The notes beneath the pieces are model-generated. The model was not told where the DNA came from. It worked only from the letters and a program-made list of their open reading frames with translations, and searched no databases. Made by a program: the position numbers and the translations under genes. From Dioscorea cayenensis subsp. rotundata (Eukaryota > Streptophyta > Magnoliopsida > Dioscoreales > Dioscoreaceae), in the NCBI RefSeq assembly GCF_009730915.1, contig NC_052472.1:18320382-18384381 (forward strand): DNA of 64,000 bases, written 5' to 3'. This document shows, piece by piece, positions 23,144-32,980 of this stretch (position 1 is the first letter of the stretch; each line of letters opens with the position of its first letter).

Positions 23144-24143
23144 NNNNNNNNNNNNNNNNNNNNNNNNNNNNNNNNNNNNNNNNNNNNNNNNNNNNNNNNN
23201 NNNNNNNNNNNNNNNNNNNNNNNNNNNNNNNNNNNNNNNNNNNNNNNNNNNNNNNNNNNNNNNNNNNNNNNNNNNNNNNNNNNNNNNNNNNNNNNNNNNN
23301 NNNNNNNNNNNNNNNNNNNNNNNNNNNNNNNNNNNNNNNNNNNNNNNNNNNNNNNNNNNNNNNNNNNNNNNNNNNNNNNNNNNNNNNNNNNNNNNNNNNN
23401 NNNNNNNNNNNNNNNNNNNNNNNNNNNNNNNNNNNNNNNNNNNNNNNNNNNNNNNNNNNNNNNNNNNNNNNNNNNNNNNNNNNNNNNNNNNNNNNNNNNN
23501 NNNNNNNNNNNNNNNNNNNNNNNNNNNNNNNNNNNNNNNNNNNNNNNNNNNNNNNNNNNNNNNNNNNNNNNNNNNNNNNNNNNNNNNNNNNNNNNNNNNN
23601 NNNNNNNNNNNNNNNNNNNNNNNNNNNNNNNNNNNNNNNNNNNNNNNNNNNNNNNNNNNNNNNNNNNNNNNNNNNNNNNNNNNNNNNNNNNNNNNNNNNN
23701 NNNNNNNNNNNNNNNNNNNNNNNNNNNNNNNNNNNNNNNNNNNNNNNNNNNNNNNNNNNNNNNNNNNNNNNNNNNNNNNNNNNNNNNNNNNNNNNNNNNN
23801 NNNNNNNNNNNNNNNNNNNNNNNNNNNNNNNNNNNNNNNNNNNNNNNNNNNNNNNNNNNNNNNNNNNNNNNNNNNNNNNNNNNNNNNNNNNNNNNNNNNN
23901 NNNNNNNNNNNNNNNNNNNNNNNNNNNNNNNNNNNNNNNNNNNNNNNNNNNNNNNNNNNNNNNNNNNNNNNNNNNNNNNNNNNNNNNNNNNNNNNNNNNN
24001 NNNNNNNNNNNNNNNNNNNNNNNNNNNNNNNNNNNNNNNNNNNNNNNNNNNNNNNNNNNNNNNNNNNNNNNNNNNNNNNNNNNNNNNNNNNNNNNNNNNN
24101 NNNNNNNNNNNNNNNNNNNNNNNNNNNNNNNNNNNNNNNNNNN
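23144..24143. other. Assembly gap (1000 N)
   Basis: Exactly 1000 unknown bases, the usual placeholder for a gap of unknown size. On the left is the late part of an RLP; on the right is the middle of another. The gap therefore hides at least the 3' end of RLP-B, an intergenic region and the 5' half of RLP-C. Confidence 0.99.
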
Positions 24144-24895
24144 GTTAAGGACTTTAGATTTGACCGAAAGCAATTTTTCAATGGAGGGGTTGATGATCTT
24201 TTTGAGCAGCTTGTCCAATTGCAGCAGAGAGAACAAGAAATCCATTAGACATGGTTCTATTTCGAGGAGGACATGGATGGTTTAATCCAATTAAGTGCAG
24301 GGAGGCAGCAGATTTAATGGGACTATTCCGAACAGGTTTGGCGAGTTATCTAAATTGAGAACTTTTAGATCTCCGGCAAATTCATTCATCGGTACTCTTC
24401 ATCTGAACACCATTTTGCAAATCTAATGAGACTTGTCTTACATGGATTTCTCCTATAATTTCACTGTACGACTTAATGTGCCCAAGGATTGGGTGCACGC
24501 CTTTTTGATGCTAATGGTATCATGTTGTGCTTCTTGCGAATAGGCAATCGCATTTCTGCTTGGCTTAAAAACTTCGAGACACACTTGAATGATATTTTTG
24601 CCTATCGATGCCGAATTTCAGGTAATGTCCCTACATGGTTTTTGGGATTTATCCTATTTGAGTTCTCTCAATATATCACACAATAATTTAAGTGGAACTC
24701 TGCCACCTTCTATGAAAGTTTCTGATACTATTGATCTGAGTTCGAACAAATTTGAAGGTTTGATACCAAAGATGGAGGACGTTGGTTTTTTGCAAGTCAT
24801 AGATTTGAGTAACAACTCTATCTCTGGTCCTATTCCATCTTTCTTTTCTTTGGCTGAATCCATTGAAGTTTTCTCTTTGGCAAATAATCATATTA

Positions 24896-24900
24896 GTGGT
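24896..24900. other. Target-site duplication GTGGT (left) of the Copia element
   Basis: GTGGT precedes the left LTR, and the same five bases at 30319-30323 follow the right LTR. Five bp is the normal duplication length for Copia integrases. Confidence 0.9.
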
Positions 24901-25045
24901 TGTTAGAAGAAGGAAGGAGAAAGAGGCAGAGAAGAAGGTGATCAATTACTCATCTCATATGTTACAACAAGTGATCATGGGGCTTCATATAGAAGCTAAA
25001 TGTACAGGTATACGTATGTATATATATACATACACATATCTAACA
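24901..25045 (-). repeat. 3' LTR of the Copia element (145 bp)
   Basis: It starts TGTTAGAAG and ends TCTAACA, the required TG...CA ends with an inverted TGTTAGA/TCTAACA. It contains a perfect 20-bp palindrome at 25014-25033 made of alternating purine-pyrimidine TA steps; the TATA box of the LTR promoter probably lies in it. At 145 bp it is short for a Copia LTR. Confidence 0.95.
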
Positions 25046-25054
25046 CCCCCCCTC
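25046..25054 (-). promoter_or_regulatory. Polypurine tract of the Copia element
   Basis: Directly inside the 3' LTR the minus strand reads GAGGGGGGG, preceded by GAGTTT. A purine tract abutting the 3' LTR is where plus-strand DNA synthesis is primed in reverse transcription. Confidence 0.75.
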
Positions 25055-25058
25055 AAAC

Positions 25059-25760
25059 TCAAGGCGGATCATGTGTCTTGAGTTTGGACAACATAAATAG
25101 ATGCTGATCACGAGTCTGGGCTTTAGTGAAGAAATCAGCCACCTGAACCTCAGTAGGCAGATAATGAAGCGACACAGTATGAGCACGAACATGACAACGA
25201 GTGAAGTGTGCATCCACACCAATGTGTTTGGTCAGCTCATGCTTGACCGGATCAGCAGCAATCTGAAGGGCTCCTGTACTGTCACAGTGAATAGGAATAG
25301 AAGAATGAATCGGTACACCAAAATCCTCTAGAATGGAGCGAATCCAAAGCACCTCCTGTACTGTAGAAGCCAAAGCACGAACCTCAGCCTCAGCACTGGA
25401 CTTGGCAACAGTCTGCTGTTTCTTAGTCTTCCAAACAACAAGGGAAGACCCAAGAAAGATACAGTAGCCAGTGACAGAGACCCTATCATCAGGGGAGCTG
25501 GCCCAAGTAGCATCAGAATAGGCCTGTAGCTGAAGAGTGGACTGGTGTGAGTAGAACAAACCACGCGAGACAGTGCCACGAAGATATCGCAGTACTGCGA
25601 AGAAGATGTCCATAATGAACAGAGGTGGGAGCCGCAACAAACTGACTGAGAATGTGCACAGCATGAGAGATGTCAGGACGTGTAACAGCAAGATATACCA
25701 AGCTACCAACAAGATGCCGATAGCGAGTAGGATCTGGTAAGGGAGTTCCATCAGAAGCAC
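25059..25760 (-). pseudogene. Copia pol, RNase H segment (shifted frame)
   Basis: The conserved RNase H text begins around 25600 in this frame and includes YSDATWASSPDDR, VVWKTKKQQTVAKSSAEAE and HCDSTGALQIAADPV, ending near the polypurine tract. These are the Asp, Glu and Asp landmarks of Copia RNase H. It is out of frame with the 848-codon integrase-RT ORF. The two join near 25610, where one extra base within CGCAGTA accounts for the shift. It degrades RNA in RNA:DNA hybrids during reverse transcription. Confidence 0.85.
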
Positions 25761-28059
25761 GAAGCTGCAAATGCAACTCCATCGGTGTAGCGGCAGTACG
25801 AGTATCGGTCAAGCCAGAGCGAGCAAGAAGATCAAGAGTGTAACGCTGCTGAGATAATCGATAACCATCAAGATGAGATGTGATCTCGATACCCAGAAAA
25901 TAACGAAGCGGACCTAGATCAGTCATCAAGAAGGTCTCACACAGTTTCTGCTTCACAAAAGTAATATGAGCAGAATCATCACCAGTAAGAATCATATCAT
26001 CCACATACAGAAGAAGAATGGTCCGGCCACGAGGTGAAGAATGAATAAAGACTGCCGGATCATGGATGCTCGAAGTAAATCCAGCAGCCTCAACAACTGT
26101 ACTGAATCTCTCAAACCAGGCACGAGGAGCCTGCTTGAGACCATAGAGAGCACGGCGAAGACGACAAACAGATCCTGGAGGCACCTGAAGGCCAGGAGGA
26201 GGAGTCATGTAGACCTCCTCTTTCAGGTCCCCATGAAGAAAGGCGTTCTTCACATCAAGCTGATGAAGAACCCACCGACGAACAGCGGCAACAGCAACTA
26301 ATGTACGAACAGTGTGCATATGGGCTACAGGAGCAAAAGTCTCCTCATAGTCACGACCATACTCCTGCTGAAAACCGCGAGCAACAAGACGCGCTTTATA
26401 GCGCTCGAGAGATCCATCAGAACGGGTCTTCACCCGATAAATCCAGCGACAAGTAATGGGAATGGCATGAGCAGGGAGAGGGACAATATCCCATGTGTGA
26501 GTCCGAGACAAGGCATCAAGCTCCTCAGTCATGGCGGTCCGCCACTCAGGGGATCGAACCGCTTCCCTGTAGGTACCTGGCTCAATGACATCTGAGATAC
26601 TAGTGCTAGAAGAAGCATAACGAACAGGTGGATGTAAAGTGGAGCGATCTCGTAAAGAGTAAGGAGGGGAGGATACCTCAGGTGCTGGATCAATAGTAGG
26701 GGAGGCGTCAGAGAGGACCGGCAACGGTGGAGTCACAGTGGGATCTCGACGATGGTAAAGTAAACGAACTGGCGGGTGAGCAGGAGGGAGTGAAGAAGAA
26801 GTGGTAGACACAGCAGGAGACTCAACAGATAGTGGAGAAGGAGGGTCAAGAGAGGAGTGACTAAGAAGCTCTGGAGAAGTGAGGAGAGGAGGAGACGAAG
26901 GTACTGGAGAAGTATCTGCAGGAGAAAAGGGAGGGAAAAGAAAAGAGAGAGGAACCAAGGGAGAGGGAGACTCAGTAGAAGAAGGAGGGGTATAAAAGAG
27001 GTTAGCTTCATCAAATGTGACATCTCGAGAGATACGAATACGACGGGTAGCAGGATCATAGCAACGATAACCCTTATGCTCAAGGCTATATCCCAGAAAA
27101 ACACAAGAGACAGATTGGGCGGTAAGTTTGGTCCGTTCCCGAGGTGAGAGCAGAACAAAACAACGACAACCAAAAACACGAAGATGATCATAGCGAGGAG
27201 GTGTGCCATGAAGACACTCTCCCGGGCTGCGATCATGGAGATGAGAGGAAGGCTGGAGGTTAATTAGATAAACAGCCGTACTGACAGCATCAGCCCAAAA
27301 GTGAGGAGGAAGAAATGCACCAAGAAGAAGAGCACGAGCCGTCTCTAAGATATGACGATGCTTGCGTTCTGCTACCCCATTCTGAGGATGAGCCCCAGGA
27401 CAAGATAACTGAGGCAAGGTGCCCTCAGAGGACAAAAAAGCACGAAAAGCCTGAGAAATGTATTCACCACCTGAATCAGATTGAAAGATCTTGACTGAGG
27501 CAGCAAACTGGGTGTGAACCATGGCTATAAAAGATCGATAAATAGACAATAACTGACCACGATTATTCATAAAGTAGATCCAAGTAAAGCGAGTGTAGTC
27601 ATCAATAAAAATAACATAGTAGCGGTTACCTCCTTTAGAAACAAAAGGAGCGGGACCCCAAACATCAGAATGAATAAGATCAAAAGGAGCAGTAGTCTGA
27701 GATACACTCATAGGATAAGGAAGTTGAAGCTGTTTACCAAGTTTACAGCCAAGACAGACAACATCAGAGGAAGGAGAGACAGCTCCTAGGACGCCAAGAC
27801 GAACAAGAGATGACAGACGAGATTGACACAAATGACCGAGACGATGATGCCACAGATGATGAGATAAAACGGCAGCATGACAGTGATGAACATCCTTAGC
27901 GGAAGATGATAGATGAAGAGTATCTAACACATAGACTCCATCATGGCGTCGGCCAGCTCCAATCACCTTCCCACTGTGATCCTGCACACGACATGAGGTA
28001 CAGTCAAAAATAACCTGACAGCCATAATCAGTAAGCTGACTAACAGACATAAGGTTCAT
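25513..28059 (-). CDS. Copia pol: integrase and reverse transcriptase, 848 codons open
   Basis: The frame opens at MNLMSVSQLTDYGC, the usual pre-integrase text. It continues with the integrase zinc-binding region (HHRLGHL, then CLGCKLGK), the catalytic core landmarks HSDVWGP, FQSDSGGEY and PQNGVAERKHRHILE, a Ser/Pro-rich linker, and reverse transcriptase (WIYRVKTRSDGS; HQLDVKNAFLHGDL; LLYVDDMILTG). The YVDD catalytic box is intact. The last 30 or so residues are shifted because of the break near 25610. The upstream protease is in another frame, so the polyprotein cannot be made as a single chain from this sequence as assembled. Confidence 0.95.
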   Translation of the reverse strand: MNLMSVSQLTDYGCQVIFDCTSCRVQDHSGKVIGAGRRHDGVYVLDTLHLSSSAKDVHHCHAAVLSHHLWHHRLGHLCQSRLSSLVRLGVLGAVSPSSDVVCLGCKLGKQLQLPYPMSVSQTTAPFDLIHSDVWGPAPFVSKGGNRYYVIFIDDYTRFTWIYFMNNRGQLLSIYRSFIAMVHTQFAASVKIFQSDSGGEYISQAFRAFLSSEGTLPQLSCPGAHPQNGVAERKHRHILETARALLLGAFLPPHFWADAVSTAVYLINLQPSSHLHDRSPGECLHGTPPRYDHLRVFGCRCFVLLSPRERTKLTAQSVSCVFLGYSLEHKGYRCYDPATRRIRISRDVTFDEANLFYTPPSSTESPSPLVPLSFLFPPFSPADTSPVPSSPPLLTSPELLSHSSLDPPSPLSVESPAVSTTSSSLPPAHPPVRLLYHRRDPTVTPPLPVLSDASPTIDPAPEVSSPPYSLRDRSTLHPPVRYASSSTSISDVIEPGTYREAVRSPEWRTAMTEELDALSRTHTWDIVPLPAHAIPITCRWIYRVKTRSDGSLERYKARLVARGFQQEYGRDYEETFAPVAHMHTVRTLVAVAAVRRWVLHQLDVKNAFLHGDLKEEVYMTPPPGLQVPPGSVCRLRRALYGLKQAPRAWFERFSTVVEAAGFTSSIHDPAVFIHSSPRGRTILLLYVDDMILTGDDSAHITFVKQKLCETFLMTDLGPLRYFLGIEITSHLDGYRLSQQRYTLDLLARSGLTDTRTAATPMELHLQLRASDGTPLPDPTRYRHLVGSLVYLAVTRPDISHAVHILSQFVAAPTSVHYGHLLRSTAISSWHCLAWFVLLTPVHSSATGLF

Positions 28060-28099
28060 GGATAAACGAGGAACATGAGATACAGAGGGAATAGAGAAG

Positions 28100-28556
28100 A
28101 AAGTAGAAGAAAAATGGCCAGTAGATGAAATAGGAAGCAGTAGTCACGCCATGAAGACGTAACACGTGTAATATGTAATGGTGGACGAGAATGATGAAGA
28201 TAAGTGACATCAGGAGTCATGTGAAGAGAAGCACCAGAATCAAGAAGCCATAGAGGACAGTGAACTACCCGAGCAGTAAGGAGGAACCCGAGCTGACTGC
28301 GATGACCGGGTGGGATCTGCGAGGTGAGATCAGCGAAATGGCTAAACATCGCCAACAGCTGATGATCCGCAGGAGACAGAGACGGAGACGATGAGGGAGC
28401 CGAAGATGGTGGAGCAGGAGAGCCCTGAACAGAATGAACCTGTTGGTTGGAGTGAGGCAACGGTAGAAGAGGTGGTGAGGGAACAGTACGGGGAAGTCCA
28501 CGCTGCTTCTTACGACACTCACGCTCAAGATGACCAAACATGCCACAAGAGTGACA
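28100..28556 (-). pseudogene. Copia zinc knuckle and protease segment
   Basis: The minus strand near 28555 encodes a CX2CX4HX4C zinc knuckle (CHSCGMFGHLEREC), followed by a Pro/Ser-rich linker and the aspartic protease active site WLLDSGASLHMTP near 28240. The knuckle is one frame away from the gag ORF upstream, and the frame breaks again near 28160, before the pre-integrase region. The knuckle binds element RNA; the protease processes the Gag-Pol chain. Confidence 0.85.
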
Positions 28557-29420
28557 AAACCATCACTGCGTTTCGCCGTAGAAGAAGAAGGCCGAGATGA
28601 GACAGAAGATGCCGGGGGTCGAGTAGATGAAAACGAAGAGACAGAAGGAAGGCGAGGGGCAGCAAGAGCACTACCACCCCCTGTAATAGAAGCCCGGAGA
28701 CGGGTTTCCTCAGCACGAACAAAAGTGAAGGCATCATCCAAAGAGTAGACCGAGGGGGCATGCAGTAACTGAGCCCGAGTTTGCTCAAACTCAGGACGAA
28801 GGCGCATAATGAACTCATACATACGCCGTGTCCCATCATGACTACGGCGACGAGAGCAAGACTCAGAACAAGTAAGGATCTGGGCAGCATGAGCAGCACA
28901 ATAAGGAGGAGTCAGAGCATCAATCTGACGCCATAATGCACAATACCGACTATAGAACTGGTCGACAGTATCCTCGCTCTGCTGAAGACTAGAGAGAGTC
29001 TGGTATAAGGTGTAAAGTTGCGCCTGACTGGAACCACAGTAGCGACGCTCAAGATAATCCCACATCTCCCGAGCAAAGGGAAGGTCGCTAATCTGAAGTT
29101 CGAATATCAAGAGTGACTGCCCTCGATGGATTATCATTTTAGTCAGAGAATCGCCGCCAGACCCCATTTCTCAAACTCGCCGCTCAAAGGCCGTGAGAAG
29201 GACAGAGGCCTCGTGGAAGGAATGGTGTCGGGAATAGAAGGAGCGTAGGAGCAAGACTAGTACCGGGCTAACGTGATCGAAGAACACGAATGCCATCGAG
29301 AATTCGCTTGAGAGTGAGCCGCCATGCAATATAGTTGGTGCCATCAAGGACAACATCTGAATGATGGAGATTGCGATGACGCATATCAGATAGCACCCCA
29401 CTGAATCCATAGCCATCCAT
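28557..29420 (-). pseudogene. Copia gag (capsid) with a broken N-terminus
   Basis: The likely start is the ATG at 29420-29418, followed within about 25 codons by VVLDGTNYIAWRLTLKRIL, the family's gag N-terminus. The frame meets a stop near 29280. The main body is open from 29167 and includes REMWDYLERRYCG, LYTLYQTLSSLQQ, VDQFYSRYCALW and EFIMRLRPEFEQTRAQLL, typical of plant Copia gag (UBN2 or retrotran_gag type). A Ser/Pro-rich tail leads to the zinc knuckle in a different frame. Gag builds the virus-like particle in the cytoplasm. Confidence 0.85.
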
Positions 29421-29432
29421 ATTTAATTATAG

Positions 29433-29434
<2 letters not shown>

Positions 29435-29477
<43 letters not shown>
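29435..29477. repeat. (ATA)n microsatellite in the Copia leader
   Basis: About 14 ATA units lie immediately before the gag start on the element's strand, so the array is in the 5' leader of the element RNA. Confidence 0.9.
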
Positions 29478-29479
<2 letters not shown>

Positions 29480-29637
29480 CACATGTGCACAGAGGACAAT
29501 CAAATCAATGTAGTTGCTTTTGAGGACAGAGGGTTTCTTTGGGCTTGGCATCATATGTTTGGAAAAGGCACAAAGCCTTGATTCAAGGAAATGGAAAATG
29601 GAGGGTCGTGAGTGGGAGTCAAGGTAGGTGGGTGGTC

Positions 29638-30030
29638 GACGGGGCGAGGTCGGGGCCATGATGGGGCCGGGCGCGAGCTGGGGCGCAGGCGCGTGGGCCG
29701 GGCGAGGTCAGGGCGAGGCGAGGCCGGGCGCGAGCCGGGGCGGGGTGCAGTGGGCAGGCGAGGCGAGGGCAGGGCGAGCCGGGCGCGAGCTGGGGGCGAA
29801 GGGGCAGGCGGCGAGGCCGGGGAGGGGGCGGGTCAGGGAGCCGAGCGAGGCTGGGGGTTCAAAGTGTGAGTCGGGCGAGGGCTGGGGGTTCAGGGTGAGC
29901 CGGGCGAGGCCGGGGAGTCTGGGCGGGCGAGGCGGGGGTCATGGGGGCAAGCTGGGGGACCGGGCGCGAGTTGGGGCCGGCGAGCCGGGCGCGAGCGTGA
30001 GGCTTGACGGGGAGTCAGGGCGGTACGATT
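29638..30030 (-). repeat. GC-rich degenerate minisatellite in the Copia 5' leader
   Basis: About 390 bp built from variations on GGGCGAG, GCCGGGCGCGAGC and GCTGGGGG. It is very GC-rich inside an AT-rich window. The plus strand holds many closely spaced runs of three to four G (for example GGGG, GGGG, GGGG and GGG within 29640-29672), a G-quadruplex pattern; the element's RNA would carry the complementary C-runs. It lies between the primer-binding site and gag, where Copia elements normally have an AT-rich or unremarkable leader. Long frames across it are Gly/Arg/Ala low-complexity artefacts. Confidence 0.85.
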
Positions 30031-30160
30031 AGGGCGTGTTTAAGGTTTTTAAATGAAAGAGGGAAGAAAGGAAGAGATGTAAGAAAAGAGGGAAGAAGAA
30101 AGAACTGGCCGGAGAGATGACCGGAGAGTTGGCCGGAGAAGATGGCCGGGGAAGAAAACC

Positions 30161-30173
30161 TAGTCTGATACCA
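30161..30173 (-). promoter_or_regulatory. Primer-binding site of the Copia element (initiator-Met tRNA)
   Basis: Directly adjacent to the 5' LTR the minus strand reads TGGTATCAGACTA. The canonical plant Copia site complementary to the 3' end of initiator methionine tRNA is TGGTATCAGAGC, so the first ten bases match. This is where minus-strand DNA synthesis starts. Confidence 0.9.
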
Positions 30174-30318
30174 TGTTAGAAGAAGGAAGGAGAAAGAGGC
30201 AGAGAAGAAGGTGATCAATTACTCATCTCATATGTTACAACAAGTGATCATGGGGCTTCATATAGAAGCTAAATGTACAGGTATACGTATGTATATATAT
30301 ACATACACATATCTAACA
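30174..30318 (-). repeat. 5' LTR of the Copia element (145 bp)
   Basis: I found no difference from the LTR at 24901-25045. It drives the element's transcript leftwards. An ATG at 30273 on the plus strand lies in its edge and is in frame with the right half of RLP-C. Confidence 0.95.
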
Positions 30319-31571
30319 GTGGTAACATTCCTTTGTTCTTCTGTAACCTTACTTCTTTGGTGTTGCTCGATCTATCTAACAACAACATGTCTGGAGGACT
30401 TCCCCAATGCGGGAAACAAACATCAAGTTTGGCAATTCTTGATTTGTCCAACAACAATTTAATGGGCAGCATTCCTAATGGTATTGTATCTCTTCCCAGT
30501 CTCCGTTCTTTGCATTTGGAAAGAAATGGCTTCTCGGGAAATCTCCCTTTGTCCTTGAAAAAAGTCAACCAATTGGTAGTTCTTGATATTGGTGAAAACA
30601 AGCTTTCTGGAATAATACCTTCATGGATTGGCAGTCTTGTCTCATTAGTAGTCCTTCGTTTGAGATCAAACTTGTTTGAAGGTTCAATACCAGAGCAATT
30701 AATAAAACTCGCATCTCTCCGGGTTCTGGACCTTGCACAGAACAACCTCTCAGGTGTTATTTTTCCTCATTCTTTTGGAGGTTTTAAAGCCATGGTCGAA
30801 AGTCACACTGAAAGACCGAAAGTCCTGATTTCCAAATATAATCAAGTAGGCATTTTCAGTAATGCTTCATATTTTGGTGGATTTTCGTCGACATATAATT
30901 ACTTGGAGTCTCTGGTGATAAGTGCAAAGGGGCAGCAAACAGAATACACAAAAGTGCTTTTTCTGGTCACTAGCATTGACTTGTCATCCAACAGGCTTTC
31001 TGGTAAATTCCCTGATGAATTGACATCACTTCATGGATTGATTTTCTTGAATCTTTCTGATAATCTTTTCAATGGAAAGTTACCAAAAAACATTGGTGAC
31101 ATGAATCAGCTAGAGTCACTCGATCTATCAATCAATAATTTCTCTGGAATCATTCCTCCGAGCATATCTTCTCTGACTTTTCTTGGTCATCTGAACTTAT
31201 CACACAATAAGTTGTCAGGGAAAATTCCATCAGGCAATCAACTTCAGACATTAGATGCATCGGCTTTCTATTACAACGATGGTCTTTGTGGATTTCCTCT
31301 AAGAAATTGCACCAGTGAGACTCCTGCTCAAGGCCCTTTACATGGAGGAAATCAAGACGGGAATCAAGATTGGTTTGATAACTTGTGGTTTTACATAGGC
31401 CTCGCATCAGGATTCATTGTTGGCTTCTGGATGATCATTTTGTTCATCATGATGAAAAAATCAAGAAGAATTTCTTATTTCCAATCCATAGACAAGGTTT
31501 ATGATTGGATTTATGTGAAGTTGGTGATATACTCCAGGAGACTGAAATCAATACTTACAAGGAGGAACTAA

Positions 31572-32980
31572 GGCCAGATATAAGCTTTGTGACGACTGCT
31601 ATCTTACTACATATATTGAATGCATGTACTAATTCTCAATTCTATTTTACTATTGAAATGCATGTAGCTAAAATAAAACCCATGCACCTTATGATTTAAG
31701 CTATTGACTTTCTATGAACTTAATTTTAATAATAAAAAAATGATATTGAATGCAAAATAAAGAACAAATGTTTACTTCCAATATATTCAATTCAAAACTT
31801 GTTGCATCTTAATAGTACTTCAGAAACAAATTTTGGGGATGGGCACGGTAACATTTTGGGCATCTAGAATCCATGAGAGCTATTAAAAACTTCAATAGAT
31901 AAGCCTAAGCAATGCTTCCGATTATTTAAATTATCCAAAGAGTTATTAAAATCCTCAACAAGGAAAGCCTTGAATAAGTAGCAGCAGGAGGAAAACAGAA
32001 GTGCATGTATCAGAGGATTGTTGCCTCATGAACATCTTTGCAGAAAATGAGTTCTCAAATAAAAAAAGTAGAATATCAACATGTATCAAGGTTTCTGACA
32101 GTGTTTATCATTCATGATGACTTACAAATGTGTGGAGAATGTAACTTTCATCTATGTAATTCACTCAAATTTAACTTGATCCACATTTATGAGCTGTTTT
32201 CATATGAAGACGGCAACATTGAATGGAAACCTTGAGTCAATGTTGTAAATTTAGTTATAAAAATTTGGTAAATGAATCTGATGAGAACTTTCTGTATTCT
32301 CCATGGAGAACATCAATCAGTTCTTTTCAAGCTTTAAACTGGTTGTTTTGTGTTAACCACCAACCAGTAATAAAAAAATTAAGGCACTAACAACCATCAA
32401 ATTTAGTATAGACCTTTAGGTCAAATCCACCATTTGTTTGCATAAATAATTCTTTTAGCAGAAATTTCGATATACCTTTCACGAATTAGTTTGTTATACT
32501 ATAATTCCAGAAAGTAGTATTTGATTGTAAGCCCCCATAAACTATCAGCCTTTGATGTTTAACATTTAACAGAAACTTTAGAGAAAATAGATTTATCATC
32601 ATAAGTTGATCTTATGATGACGCCAAAGTAAACAACATACAATCAAAACACCAGTTTATGCATGAAGGCCATAAAATTTATAGTTTAAACTTCTAGGGAT
32701 GATTGACTTTATATAAAATTTTTTATTTTAAATGAAAAGGGAATAACAAATGTTGAAAAAGGAATTATTGAGAGGTTTGATTCTGATGTATGCATTTAAT
32801 TTGCATCCCATAAATTCCTTGTCCACATTAAGTTTAGGATCATCAAAGCTATGCATATACATCTAATAAAAGAACACCACAGTTTAACATTATACAAACT
32901 AAATTTATCATGTAGTCAACCTTCTGTTAACTTTCTATATAACCAAAACTAAAAACTAATCATATAAGTAATTGTAGCTA
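31572..32980. other. 3' flank of RLP-C
   Basis: No gene is visible. Sequence from about 31990 to 32560 aligns with 7250-7860 downstream of RLP-A, which shows that the flank was duplicated with the receptor gene. The rest is AT-rich. Confidence 0.55.

Larger units (their letters stand above)
24901..30318 (-). mobile_element. Ty1/Copia LTR retrotransposon, 5418 bp, minus strand
   Basis: The element has both LTRs (145 bp each, no difference seen on reading them side by side), a 5-bp target-site duplication, an initiator-Met tRNA primer-binding site and a G-rich polypurine tract. Internal order on the minus strand is leader, gag, zinc knuckle, protease, integrase, reverse transcriptase, RNase H. 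Integrase before reverse transcriptase defines Copia. Identical LTRs mean very recent insertion. The coding region nevertheless has about four frame breaks (near 29280, 28555, 28160 and 25610). It is inserted antisense in RLP-C. Confidence 0.97.
24144..31571 (+). pseudogene. RLP-C: LRR receptor-like protein split by a Copia insertion
   Basis: The left part (24144-24900) carries mid-LRR text with several frameshifts; the clean stretch 24700-24900 ends in ...NNHISG. The right part starts at 30319 and is open to the TAA at 31569-31571. It holds LRRs, an island (about 30790-30960), further LRRs, a C-cap (GLCGFPLRNC), a Gln/Asn/Gly linker, a transmembrane helix with GxxxG (GLASGFIVG) and a short basic tail ending LTRRN. 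The Copia element with a 5-bp duplication (GTGGT) sits between codons for Ser-Gly and Asn-Ile-Pro. Removing it with one duplicate copy keeps the LRR frame across the junction. The intact right half suggests the gene was less decayed than A or B before the insertion, although its 24-kb part has older breaks. The N-terminus is in the gap. Confidence 0.85.

Noticed and set aside
23078-24248. Long frames across the N blocks
   Set aside because: They consist of unknown bases and carry no information.
29612-30032. Two long overlapping plus-strand frames rich in Gly, Arg and Ala
   Set aside because: They come from the GC-rich minisatellite in the Copia leader, where stop codons are rare by composition; no protein family fits.
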